From Mesostigma viride (taxonomy: Eukaryota > Streptophyta > Mesostigmatophyceae > Mesostigmatales > Mesostigmataceae): a stretch of 64,000 nt of DNA. Where the stretch lies: positions 1,905,096-1,969,095 of the forward strand of contig RPFO01000076.1 in assembly GCA_009746045.1 (NCBI GenBank), written 5' to 3'. The notes below the pieces were generated by a model. That model saw only the letters and a list, made by a program, of their open reading frames with translations, was not told the origin of the DNA and made no database searches. Of this stretch, positions 40,397 to 52,392 are shown in pieces (the first letter of the stretch is position 1; every line of letters starts with the position of its first letter). The position numbers were made by a program, and so were the translations under genes.

Positions 40397-41739
40397 CACT
40401 AGGAACTCAATTTCTGAGAAAATTCTCAAAAACCCTCAATTTTCTCACCCCTTTGAGAAAAAAGGTGAGAAAAGTGAGAAAAATCTCAATTTTTTTCCGC
40501 AAACGCTAGGCAACAAAATCTCACCAGGGTGAGATTTTGGTGAGAAAAAGGGGGTTTGGGTGAGATTTGGGTGAGAAAAAACCCTAAAGTGAGAAAAAAG
40601 GTGAGAATGGGTGAGAAAAAGTGAGAAAAAGTGAGAAAAAGTGAAAAAATTGAGAAGTTTCTCACCAACACGAGAAAAATCACTAACACGAGAAAAATCA
40701 CAAGTCAACGTGGTGAGAAATTTCTCACCAAGAGTGTAACACGAAAAAAATCATGAGCTTTATTTCATTAAGTCATTAATATGAAAATAAACTCAGCACC
40801 ACTAATTAATTAATTACATGATTAATTGAACTCGTGCTCCCGTTGGATCACGGAGCACCGAAGTGCTTTTAATCCCTGTGTGTGCACAACAGGAAGGGCA
40901 CAGACCCCCTTTCTCCTTCATGCCAAAGGCATGTCGCAGCTGCTATTGGACCCGATAAACGATCCGGCAATCTGTGGGTGCAATAAGACCCATGTGAGCA
41001 TATCATAACGGGTGCATGGGCAAGTGATCTGAGCATTGCCATGACGTAGCATGGTTGTACAAGGACTAAGCTAAGGCTATGGCTGGTTGTGTACCGTGTG
41101 TTAGCGGTGCACGTGACTAGGTATAATGGCTCAGCTAGGCAAACATTCTAGGCATGGCTGCCATGGCGGCAGAGACTGCCAATGATTACAAGCTAGGGCT
41201 ATTCTAGCCCGCAGGGGGCGTCCACATCTCGTGGTTGATCATCAGGTCCCCGCCCCTCCAGTAAACCTTGGGACGTCAGGATTGTTGATTCCCAGCACGT
41301 TGAACGCGTTGTGTCAGCACAGCGATCCCCCCTGCATCCAAACAAAGGCACACCGATAACCAAGAAAAGAGTATGCAAATGTGCAGCCTTGTTCATTGAA
41401 ATTATGGCTGGCTTACGCAAAGAGCGACTGTAAGATGACCTATACAGTGGGGCCGGAAACAGCTTGCTTGATCAGGGCGTGTTTTTCGAGCTTCACTGGC
41501 CGGGAGTGTCTAGTGGTGAGAACCATTGCTGCGATCGCTTTCCCACCATTTACGAGGAAATACCCGCAAATGAAAAACCACTGAAACGGTCTAGCTTGAT
41601 TCAGTCATTGCATTAGCCACATGCCATCATGCATGTTTCCAAACGTCCAAGAACTGCCCACGGTGCAAATGCAAAAATCCGGAGGACACGACCTCATTGC
41701 TTCATATTTGTATGCAGAAGAATAAAAAAGTAACATGCA

Positions 41740-41850
41740 TTAAGGGCCCGCCTGCATAAAGGGCCTGAATTCTGATGCGGGCCCAACGGCAGCACCGCCA
41801 AAGCAGATAAGGGCCCGCAGTCTGATGCGGGCCCCACGGCACCACCGCCA
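41740..41850 (+). repeat. two copies of a roughly 60-bp GGGCCCGC repeat
   Basis: AAGGGCCCGC...TGATGCGGGCCC...GGCA(G/C)CACCGCC occurs twice in a row inside the CACTA element. No coding function. Confidence 0.6.
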
Positions 41851-43009
41851 TAGCAGAGCTCGAAGGTCGTGGTGCGCGTGAAACGTACGTACCTATGCCC
41901 TTTGTCGGTAGGTGCCGTTGGGGTCAAATTGGGTGCCGCCAAAATCGGGCCGACGCGTCAATAGACTGAGGCCGTCGATGAGTGCCATCATGCGGCTTGG
42001 GTCACTTCTGTTGGAGAACTTCAGCTAAGTTAACTTAACGCAAACCACTGGTCGCCCGCGTCGGGAACCGGCCCAACGGCTCTCCCGCAACAGAAAATTA
42101 CGCGGCATACTGCATAAGTCGTCGGATGGTTACATTTCGACGGTCAAGATTTCATGATGAGGTTTGCGTTCAATTTGCCGCAGTTTGCCGCCCAGAGAAA
42201 GTAGTTGTTGGACTCGTTGCCCACGATGAAACACAATCAAGCAAGCCGTTTCCGGCCCCACCGTGTAGGTCATGTAGTCGCTCTTCACGTCAGCCAGCCG
42301 TAATTTCAATGCACAAGGCTACACATTTCCATCTCCATTCATATTCATAATCCTGCACGACTCGAAAACGCGGACAAGATAACGGCAGGCTCGAGCTACC
42401 ATGGTCCGGATTCTCCCGATTTCTGGCCTGCGCTGGTTGTCTCCTTGATATTGGCAACTCTCTCCGGTAAGAGATTTTCCGCAGTTTGGCTGTTTCGAAA
42501 CGTTAATTAAGTGAGATGCCTTCGGATCAGGAGACTCACACAGCCGCGAAATCATGCCAAAGGTCATATGTTCGATCCCTTGCTGGTAGCTTCTGAGCTT
42601 TCTTATTTTCTGTGTTCCGCGGAATCTCAGATTTGGGCCGCTAGCGTTTTCACGTTTGTTGCTTTCTGATCCGACGACAACGTTGTGCCTTGCTCGTGTG
42701 ACATCTGGCGCATGGTGTGATTCATGTGTATGGTGCTGCCTTGCCACATGGGGCTGCTTTGCCATAAGAGTGAGTGTTGGGTTCTACACATTTGCTGCAT
42801 GGACCGTTAGGTGCTGGTGAGCTCTTCCTTGTAGAACGCTTACATCTATGTCAAGGATCTGATTTCTTTTCCTCTTGCGTATATTGTGTCGGTTTGTTTA
42901 TTTCTTGCAGGGACCACGAGAGTAAAATGCAAGCGGTTCCACTTTCAAGTCAGCATGTGACGCCCTGTCGACCGGCACGCTTTGTTAGCTAGCTACCATA
43001 TAGTATTTG

Positions 43010-43165
43010 ATGATAGGCATTGAATGCGGAAGATGTCATAACGCCATAACAGACTGTGTTGAACAGGCATTGAATGCCGAAGATGTCATAACGCCATAAC
43101 AGACTGTGTTGAACAGGCATATTTGAATGCCGAAGATGTACATAACGCCATAACAGTGTTGAATA
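43010..43165 (+). repeat. three tandem copies of a roughly 52-bp repeat
   Basis: GGCATTGAATGC(G/C)GAAGATG, followed by TCATAACGCCATAACAG, recurs three times with small changes just before the right subterminal region of the CACTA element. Confidence 0.75.
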
Positions 43166-43653
43166 GTTGAATCAACGGGTTCTTGCAGCTGTAAACATTA
43201 AAATTATTCAAACATTTAATGAAAAAATCATTATTGTTCGTGCTGTTTTGAACAGCGGTTGTTACTGGCACTGCATGCATGTGTCTGCTGCCAGCATATT
43301 GCATTATGGGTGTGTTTTTCAGCGCTGTGTTTTCTCACTTTTCTCACGTCCTGTTTTTCTCACTTTTCTCACGTCCTGATTTTCTCACTTTTCTCACGTT
43401 TCACACCTCCCGTTTTTCTCACTTATCTCACGTCCTGTTTTTTGAGATTTTTCTCACGTTTTTCCCCTTTTTTCACCTTTTTGGGGCAATCTCACCCGGG
43501 TGAGATTGCCCTTTTCTCACCCATTCTCACCCATTTCTCACCCTATTTTCTCACTTTTCTCACCCATTCTCACCCATTTCTCACCCTTTTTCTCACCCAT
43601 CTCACCCTTTTTCTCACCTTTTCTCACCCATTCTCAAAGCCGAGTTCCTAGTG

Positions 43654-46126
43654 TCATCCCTCCTGAACAGGGTATAGCCTGCATTCCACAACAGAACACT
43701 ACAGGCTTGTTGGGTTCCTGCCCCAGCTCCTTGCCCAGTGAAAACCTGCCACTGATGACAGGAATAAACTTCTTCAGCCAGGTCGTGGGGGCTAGCAAAT
43801 GCAGATCATCTCCATGCAAACTAGCATACACTGGCAGACCCTCCCATTGGGCCAGCAACAAACAGGGATCAACTGAAGACACTCTCAAGCCACACTCACT
43901 GATCAGAGCTTCCTGCAGCGTGAGCCTCCAGATGATAGGGCTCGACCTGAGTCCTTCCAGGCCCTTCAGAATAACCAGGAAATGTTGATGCAGCTCCATG
44001 CAGCTTCCAGATAGCAGGCACCTGAACACAATAAGGCTCATCCTGCTTCCACACTCTCCTGGCCACTTCTGGATCAGATTTTAAAAATGCCCTCTTAAAG
44101 TCCAGCAGCACTGATGACATAGCTGCTCCCCTGTTCAGCAACCCCACGTATAGACACAGCAAAATTCTCCACGTGTCGTGTAACATCCCTGGCGTGTACA
44201 GCTCCTCTCCCAGCAGACTCCCTGTGCCGTGATACTCATTCAGGACAGGCCTGACATGGGGCACTGATACCTCATCGATCACAACCTTCCTCTTCAGCAC
44301 AAATCTCAAAGCAAGCTTCCTTGATGCTGGGGGACGCCTGTCTGTTGGTGCAGCACACTCAAACTGCAACCACTCCTCCAATGCCTTGGAGAAGGCGAGC
44401 TTCCAAGCCTCAAACAAAGTAGGCGAGCTCATCTCTTGGACTAGCTGGTCATAATTATGTCAAAGGAGAGTGTGCAGCAAGGCTCCTGTGAGTTATGCCA
44501 ATACTGCTGGGGTGCAACACAGCTGGAATCACCAAACTGGCTGCTGGGGGCACCTCCCCTTCATCCCATTTTACACCCTTGACCGGCTTGGCCCTGCACC
44601 TGACTGGAAATGTTGTCCTGAAATTTTGTAGGGGAATCGTCCCCCAGCCATCTCTTCTCAGAGCTGTAGCTCTGATAGAAATCCCAGGATTGCCCAGAAA
44701 ATTCTGACCCAAAATCACAGGGCCATCATAGTCTTCTAGCACAAGGAGGGTCACATCCACACCCATGACAGGGGCAGTAACCTCTCCCAACACCCTTAGA
44801 TGCGTCCTACCACTGAAGTCAGACACCCAGGGGCAACTTGGTTCACCGACCAGCAGTTCTCCTGTATGCTGAGGTCCCATGACAGAAACCTGTGCATTGG
44901 TATCTACTTCCATGGCAGCTACCTCAGGTTCATCCAACTGGACAAGCTTGGACACCATTAGGCTCCTTCTTGGCTCTTTGCAAAGCCTGTACAATATCTG
45001 ATAGACGCACACCCCTAGGCCTGGTGTCGGGCCGTTCCGGAGGTGCAGCCTGTCCGCCTGCTTGCCCAACCACCGTATGTGAAGGTACCCCAGGGGCCGG
45101 GCCAGGGTCACCCTGAGGGCTCGATACAGCTGTAGCACCCTGATCAGGAATTTCCACGTCACCCCCGCCTTTTACACCAACGGGCACCTGGAAGAGGTCT
45201 CCTTGATTACCTCCCCGGGGACGGATCTTTGACCAGGACAGACGGTGCACTGCCTGGGAGCCATCAACGGCCACCCAGCACTTATGGCCAGCGGCTTCTA
45301 CTCGGGTCACCACCCCATCATGCCAGCTGCCACGTTTCCCTGCATGGAAAGCTTGGCTCCTTCCACACAACAACCTGTTGTCCAACGTTAGGTTCTAGGA
45401 CACTCCAGCCCTTGTCTTTCTGCCTCAGCTTGAGGAACTTGGCCTCTAGCTTCTCCTTCCATGCCTGCTCAGCATCAGCTGGCAGCATCCTGGTATGCAG
45501 CATAAGAGGATTGATGGCAATGTCACCAAAGAACATGGGAGTCCTAAGGTCCAGCCTATCCTCCACAGAACGTAGCCATGCAGATGTCACAATGGCAGAT
45601 GACGTCCTTGGAATCCTCTCCACCAACAGCACAGTCTTGATCTCTTTGATGGCTCTCTCCACAACCCCTTGGTGGCCGTGGCTCTCCTTGGGTGTAATCA
45701 GCAACTCTGGAAATTCTGGCAGGTTCTCCGCAGCACTCAAACTGAATGTCACACTGCAGCAACTCCAACCCAGGGTACCTGCTCCTTGTCAACTTCAGAG
45801 CAGCAATCAAAGTAGGCTTCTCCATGTCAGGCAGGATCTCTAGGGTCTTGTACTTGGTAGATCTGTCCACTGCCACCAGCAGCTTCAAACCCCTGATTAT
45901 CTGAATGAATATCCACCTGCACATGGCCTGGCTGCAAAATAGGAGACCTGGCATGAGATTGCTAGGGCTTTCTAGCAACTAGCCTGCACCTGCAAGCTTG
46001 AGCAACCTGTTGGAAAATGGAGTACAACTCTCTTCCTCCCAGCCGTCTAGCAACCTGCAAAGACTGAGCTGCATGGCCAAACATGGTATGCAACCTCGAG
46101 GCAATGTGATACAAGAGAGAAAATCT
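43654..46126 (-). pseudogene. C3 pol: integrase, protease and most of RT
   Basis: Minus-strand pieces: integrase (IRGLKLLVAVDRSTKYKTLE and KESHGHQGVVERAIKEIKTV), the integrase tail, protease (EVDTNAQVSVMG and VILGQNFLGNPG) and RT (LLDFKRAFLKSD, ASLHGDDLHLL). They are spread over at least five frame changes. Order and sequence match C2, confirming that INT-PR-RT is the family arrangement and not an accident of one copy. A stop and indels make it nonfunctional. Confidence 0.85.
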
Positions 46127-49100
46127 TTCACAACGGTCCGAGCCCCGCCAAAAATGACCATCTTATTCCGTCACCAAATTGGTGCGAGATCCCGAAAATC
46201 TGGTGGGCGGGAAGGTGACGACGAGGTAAAAAGTCACGCAGCACCCATGGCGGCCGTGAAAATCCTAGCGACCGTCCTGAGAACACATTACGGACAGCGA
46301 ATTCATTTTGAGCCTTCATAACTCATCTACTTCACGTAGATATTTTTTTATCCTAAAGAAATCGGCCCATTTTTTCAGGAAAACAGAAAAAGGGTGGGCA
46401 TTTTTGCGAGGTCGGGTCAGGCCCGCTGCATTTTGCAGTGGACCCCCCAAAAAGTCACCCTGGAAACTTATCGAAAACGGCGACAGTGTAGCTCGAGGTA
46501 AGCCGCTTGCACGATTCTATGACTAATTCAAAAATTTTTGACCGAAAAACTTTTTGTTAAAACGACTGCCATTGTAAATGCCTCGTTGCCGCAGCAGTGG
46601 GAACTGCCAGGAGGGTGCGTGCGGGGCTGATCATGGCAACGCACGTAAAAATATGCCACTCCCTCGTTTCTTTCATTTTTAATTGTCATCCCATTTGCGC
46701 AGGGCGCTTCAACAACTTCTAGAGCGAATCCCAGCCTGATTTTTTGCTGGCTCTGTAGTGTAGACCTGCGCTCATCACTGAATATCGCCTGCGATCGTTG
46801 CGAAATGAAGCATGAATACGCATTGCGCTGGTTGAGTCGACGCTGTACAGTGGAACCTGCTTTTTCGGCATCCCGATCCAAGGTAGGGTGAAGCCAGCCC
46901 CGTTTGCCATCCAGATTTTCTGCCTGTCTCTTTCCCCGAGTCTCGTGTAAGCGCCTCGTTCATGTTACGCCGGACGCCTCGTCAAGCATCCCTGCTCGAG
47001 AGGGAGACGTAAGCCATGGCCAGCCTCCCCAAAGAGCGTGATGTGCGCTTGTTCATTCTTCCAAGTGTAATTCATGGCGTAGGAAGCTGAGCCTGAAGGC
47101 AACAAACAGAAGGTACATGTCCTGTATTCAACAGTCAGCACATATAGGTGTGTTGATGTGCAACCCTGGAGCTTATCCAGCTTTAACAGGCCATACAACA
47201 CGCTGCTGGGGCTCCACTTTAGCGGACTGTTGGTAAGTATTTCAACCTCTTTCCTTGGCCAGATTAGAGTGCACCAGTACCATGTTTATCAATGATGGGC
47301 GGCGTGTTCTGATCTGGGGCTGGGAGGCACGAAGAAACCAGGGGGGATCCCAGGTATGTGAAGTGCGCAGATGCTGTTGCTGCCTTGGGAAACCCAGGAT
47401 TCATTGCCCTTGTTACATTCAGATATGTTGAAGCAGGCTGAGCTAATTAAGTACTATACATGGAAGGGGGCTGATTTGTCTTTGATATGGTTGCTGCCTA
47501 TGATGATGAATATTGTTGCGGGCACAACAGAGTGCACAATGGGCTTACAGCATTGCGTAAGAGGCATGAATCTCACCAGGACACCTTCTACGGGCTCACA
47601 ACAACATCACAATGACGATTACCAAAGTGCTTGCTGCCACACCACTGCCACATCACTCCCCACCACCCCAACACACCTACCACTGTTACGCCGTTGTTAG
47701 CAGTGCCACGATTGCATAGCAATACCAACATTCCTGTCGTTAGCATGGAGGACCACGTACCAGGTGCATCGTGTGCGCATACCCACGTGACAGATATTAT
47801 AGACTCCCACCAGGAGCAACGTCCACCACCATGAGTCTCGCCTGTTGGTGTAACTGCTGGCAGTGTCCCGGCAACTCAGTATGGAATCTGCCATAAACGA
47901 TAACGCCAGGACCTGCACCATTGCTGCCACAATCTGCCATATTATTGACTTCGCCCATCGCAGCCTTGATCGTGATTGCAGCCACAAGTTCCTGTCGGCC
48001 CTCTTCATCTCTTCTATCGTAGCACCAGAAACTGGGGCCACATTTAGCAGCATCGGCAGCTGACATAGCTGGCACCTGGCACAACAGATAATGCCAGTAG
48101 TATCAAAGAAGGCACCCTACTGCTCACCATTGCTATCAACCACTGGCATGATCAATCTGTCACTACCACTTGCCAGCACCACAGAATATCATGACCTGGT
48201 GTGTTGCCACGGAAATCTGAATGGAGAGCTTTCACCACAAGCCCACCCCAATGAGTTGGTTTGCACACTACACCACTAGCTGTTGGCTGTACCGTGCCAC
48301 CTGCCACATAAGTTTCCCTTCCATCATGCAGCAGTAGCAACATAACCTCAAGGCTAGACCATAGCATCTATCTGCATAACCGATAGCCTTCATGATCGCT
48401 GCCTCATGCCACTGGCCATACTACTGCCATCTGCATTACTTTCTACCATATGTGCCACTCTCTTCTGCATCACTAGATCCCAATACTGCTGCCTAATCTG
48501 CCTGCTGCCAGCACCTTCGCTGGCATCAGCTCATGGCATGCCCATGGCCACATCCTCCATCTGCCGTGCATAGCCCATGCTTCACTAGGATTGTTAGTCC
48601 AGGGTGCACGATGAACAACACATAAAAAATGCCCATGCACCTTTAGAAGATTGTTTGGCATGCGAGCTACTAGCTGGCTAGTTAATGTGCTAGAGATGTT
48701 AGATAGCAACTGCAAACAAATGTAGTGTGCAGCCATGTTTGCTTCGAACCACTATTTGACTTGCCAACTACTAAGTTGCTCTCTCTCAACACGCCCCACC
48801 ATTGGAATGTTGGTAGTTAATACTATTGATGTATCAAAGAGACAACTGTTCATGTATTTCCATGATGAAGTGCATGCCACATGTATGGGCGGAGATAACC
48901 AAGTTGGAGTTCAACCTTACCTCAGCTCGTACTGTTATGGGGTATGAACTTGTCAGGAAATATTGTATGATGTTGGCTGCTGTCACGTGTCACTGTGACA
49001 CGTCGTCATCTGTGGTGTGACTGAGGTAATACTTGGCAATCATGTTCAGCATGATCTATTTAAATTGCATTAAAATTTCAGCTCTGTCTGAACTCATTTG

Positions 49101-49676
49101 CGCTGCCTGTGGTGCATTATATATCCAAATTTTGCGCGAGAGTGACGCGTGACAGCAGAATCATGTAACTAGTTGGTGTTCAATCAAGGTGCAACTTTGC
49201 AGCCAGCCTGCAGATGTTGCAAGTAAAGTGTTTGCTTACTTCCAGGTTAATCTGAGCTCATTTGCATTGTTTAGTGCATTTAATGATCCATAAAATGCTC
49301 CAAATGACAGTATTTGTGACGGTTGACAGCCAGTATATTCTGGCCATCCCATCTCTATTAGGGGTGCAACTTGGTACTAATTGAGCTGCATATGTTATAT
49401 TTAATGTGTCTGCCCATTTCCAGGTCAAAACGACATTAATTGTGTTGTTTGTGGAATTGATTATGAATGAAACTGGCAATTTTGGCGTTTTTTATGCTTT
49501 TGGATGTCACCATTCTGTGATCACCAAGTGGCCAACCAAGGTGTGACTTGGCACTGTCAGTAAATCTGGGTACCATGGGGAAGCCATGCAGCCACCAAGT
49601 TTGACCATCATCAGAATATTAGTGCAGCTAGGAGGAATAAGATGGGTGTTTTTTGGCACTTTCAGACCGTTGTGAA
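46127..49676. mobile_element. DNA transposon T2 with roughly 40-bp inverted repeats (3550 bp)
   Basis: The ends are TTCACAACGGTC and GACCGTTGTGAA, with similarity continuing inward for about 40 bases (GCCAAAAA and ACCATCTTATTCC on both sides). Joining the flanks restores the C3 sequence AAAATCTTTTATTGTC with no obvious duplication. T1 at 22,415 has the same terminus. I found no recognisable transposase; ORFs are short and scattered. The superfamily is unclear. Confidence 0.75.
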
Positions 49677-50078
49677 TTTATTGTCATTATTAGCACTCAA
49701 GGTATGAGTTATTATAAATAGTGACGGAACCTTTTTGCCACTTGGGCATTAAGGTCCGTCACTATTTATCCGGCGAAAACCACTCGCCGGCATCTATTCC
49801 GCGTTAAGTTCACGTGAACGTGGCGCGGAATTGATGCCGGCGAGTGGTTTTCGCCGGATAAATAGTGACGGACCTTAATGCCCAAGTGGCAAAAAGGTTC
49901 CGTCACTATTTATAATAACTAAAACGTCGTAGTGTGGGGGCCGATATCTATCGTACCGCTGATGCCTACTGCAGTACCGAATCTCGCCTTAACGATATTC
50001 CAACCGGGCATATTTTCCCTTCTGGCACTTTCGTTTGGCCTTCTGGTATCAATTCCTTCCGGTATTCGGAAATACCCG

Positions 50079-50118
50079 TGTCACCACAGGGATTCGAACC
50101 CCCGACTTACGAGGTCTT
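50079..50118 (-). other. tRNA-like 3' half in core 1 (antisense)
   Basis: The inverted twin of 50,333-50,372. It ends at the palindrome with GAGGTCTT and contains GGATTCGAACCCC, the complement of the B box. Confidence 0.6.
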
Positions 50119-50298
50119 AGTTATTATAAATAGTGACGGAACCTTTTTGCCACTTGGGCATTAAGGTCCGTCACTATTTATCCGGCGAAAACCACTCGCC
50201 GGCATCAATTCCGCGCCACGTTCACGTGAACTTAACGCGGAATAGATGCCGGCGAGTGGTTTTCGCCGGATAAATAGTGACGGACCTTAATGCCCAAG

Positions 50299-50372
50299 TG
50301 GCAAAAAGGTTCCGTCACTATTTATAATAACTAAGACCTCGTAAGTCGGGGGTTCGAATCCCTGTGGTGACA
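50299..50372 (+). promoter_or_regulatory. possible Pol III promoter: A box in palindrome arm, B box in tRNA-like core
   Basis: TGGCAAAAAGG (50,299-50,309) fits the A-box consensus TRGYNNARNNG exactly. It lies in the terminal arm of the palindrome. GGTTCGAATCC (50,351-50,361) is a perfect B box within a tRNA-like 3' half beginning AAGACCTCGTAAGTC at the palindrome border. The 52-base A-to-B spacing is within the normal range. Because the palindrome occurs in both orientations, the arrangement is mirrored on the other side. Transcription is inferred, not shown. Confidence 0.5.
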
Positions 50373-50749
50373 CGGGTATTTCCGAATACCGGAAGGAATT
50401 GATACCAGAAGGCCAAACGAAAGTGCCAGAAGGGAAAATATGCCCGGTTGGAATATCGTTAAGGCGAGATTCGGTACTGCAGTAGGCATCAGCGGAACGA
50501 TAGATATCGGCCCCCACACTACGACGTTTTAGTTATTATAAATAGTGACGGAACCTTTTTGCCACTTGGGCATTAAGGTCCGTCACTATTTATCCGGCGA
50601 AAACCACTCGCCGGCATCAATTCCGCGCCACGTTCACGTGAACTTAACGCGGAATAGATGCCGGCGAGTGGTTTTCGCCGGATAAATAGTGACGGACCTT
50701 AATGCCCAAGTGGCAAAAAGGTTCCGTCACTATTTATAATAACTGTATG

Positions 50750-51684
50750 TACAGATCCCTTATGTACAGGAGGCACCAGGGTCGTGCCTGTCAGACTGTC
50801 TCCAGCCCTATCCTCATCCTGACCATCCTGTGCCAGTCCTGCACGGTCAGAATGCTTCTGAGATCCACCTGGGTCCACAGCACCAGGTCCTACCTCAGGC
50901 TCAGCACCGCCATGGCGGGCACGTTGGCGAGCAACCACTGCAGCTACAGCTGGCATACTCTCTGTGGTAACCAAGCTTGCCCCATCGTGTCCAATGGGCT
51001 CTATCACTAGAGCATGGGGCTGCCCCTCACTGCCGTCACTAGCAGCTACATTACACACCCCTGGGGGTACCCTCCAGGGTTCAGGGATGTGTGCAGGCTC
51101 CAGTCCATGATCAACAGCCTTGCCCTTGCCCTTGTCCTGGGATGGACCAGCCTTTTCTTTGCTGCCACCCTGGGCTGGCTTGCTCTGACCTTCCTGCCTC
51201 AGGTACGAGGGACACTCATTCCTGAAGTGACCCTTCCCCTGGCAGAAATAACAGTCCACCTGACTGATGTCCCGTGAGGTCCCACTGCTGGGCCCAGCCT
51301 TGGGAGGACCACCCACCCTCTTGAAGTCAAACTGGGACTGTGGAGGTCCCGACTTCGGAGGTGTCCCCCGTCCAGCCATTCTGCCACGCCCCCTCCTGGA
51401 CCTTCCTCGACCCCTGAACGAGGTCTCAGGCCCCCTCGAGGACGCTGGACCCCCGTGGCCTGCTGATCCCCTCATGGACTTGACTGCAGGCTCAGCTGCC
51501 TCCTCGTCCCCTTGACGTGGGCGCTTCCCGCCTACATACTTGCCACTGAAGCACTCATACAGCTGGTCCGTCATGGCAGCCCAGCCATGGACTTGGCGCA
51601 TGTGGATGGACACGTTGTCCATCGTGATAGGATCCAGCTGCAGTGACTCGAGAAAGTCACCCATGGCCATTCTGTCTGCACAGA
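50750..51684 (-). pseudogene. C3 gag C-terminal half and gag-pol linker
   Basis: The minus-strand frame is open from the C4 border through MAMGDFLESLQLDPITMDNV, the Arg/Gly-rich linker and the zinc knuckle CYFCQGKGHFRNEC into the start of pol (VPPGVCNVAASDGSEGQPHA) without a stop. Where C2 has TGA this copy has GGA. It shows that gag and pol are a single frame in this family. Confidence 0.85.
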
Positions 51685-52312
51685 AGTTAATATTGCCTGG
51701 CAAGCAATATTATTCTACTAAGCTACTTGGCTTGTAGAGATTCTACTTCCGGTTACTACAATCCTGAAACGGGTTCATTCTGATGAGTATTGCTCGAGAT
51801 ATGAGCAAGATACTGTTCTACTACATTCTACTTGGATTCAGTGATTCTACGGTGGTTCTTCAAGTGACGCGTGGCATACGACGTCTTGTCACAGTGTACG
51901 ATAGGACATTTAGTCTCCGACACTGCGGTCTATTCAATGCTATTGATTAGACGTAACAAATAGTGACAGGACTTGTGCGACAGGACACTGATGTGACTAT
52001 TTATGGATAACGAGTCGAGATCTGCTGGTCCAGAGTGAAGGACAGCAATATTGTGAGATGATCTGTCCTATCAGTCATCTGGATGTGACTGCGTCACAAT
52101 TAGTATATAACGAGCAGGACGCTGCCACTTGGTAGCACCACTTTCCCTGCACCTGTGTCCTCGCACCTTCGGCGACGGTTCTCACGTGCCTCGTGCGTTC
52201 TGTGCTGGTAGCCATAACCAGCAACGTAAACCTATTGATTAATATAACTACTTCCTCTGTAGATATTAATCAGTGCAGGCTGAACCACAGTTCAGCCACA
52301 GTTTCGTTAACT
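51685..52312 (+). repeat. 5' LTR of C4
   Basis: 628 bp. It contains GTATATAACGAGCAGGACG near 52,101, a TATA-like box followed by a likely start region, also present in the 3' LTR. It is followed directly by the putative primer site CGAATTACAAGCGAG. Confidence 0.93.
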
Positions 52313-52392
52313 CGAATTACAAGCGAGTTCGTAATCTACTGATTACGGCATTGATTTCTGGTGTCGGCAATTTTTACGGTGTTTTCCATTAT

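Larger units (their letters stand above)
40397..43653. mobile_element. CACTA-like DNA transposon with dense subterminal repeats (3257 bp)
   Basis: The ends are CACTAGGAACTC and GAGTTCCTAGTG, 12-bp perfect inverted repeats starting CACTA. The left 300 bases are packed with GTGAGAAA/TGAGATTT units and the right 320 bases with the complement (TTTCTCAC, CTCACCC). Such subterminal arrays are a hallmark of En/Spm-type elements. The C3 sequence resumes on both sides with a likely 2-base (TC) duplication. The interior has no convincing transposase ORF, so it is probably non-autonomous. It contains an 87-bp inverted pair (41,390-41,475 and 42,236-42,322) and small tandem repeats. Confidence 0.82.
49707..50744. 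mobile_element. palindromic composite element, P-core-P-core'-P (1038 bp)
   Basis: Three 214-bp palindromes (49,707-49,920, 50,119-50,332 and 50,531-50,744) alternate with two 198-bp cores that are inverted copies of each other and differ at one position. The entire element is therefore one nested palindrome. The ends are AGTTATT...AATAACT. GTATG is duplicated at 49,702-49,706 and 50,745-50,749, and the flanks join to the C3 gag-pol linker as in C2. The palindrome centre is GTTCACGTGAAC, with a few asymmetric bases around it. No real ORF; the repeated 76-codon ORFs only mirror the palindrome. Confidence 0.93.

Noticed and set aside
50333-50372. A functional tRNA gene
   Set aside because: Only the anticodon-loop-to-acceptor half is present; no 5' acceptor strand or D-arm pairs with it, and the T-stem has a mismatch. 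The same holds for 25,573-25,620.
49934-50517. Two identical 76-codon ORFs in opposite orientation
   Set aside because: They are mirror images caused by the palindromic composite element and run through its tRNA-like core.
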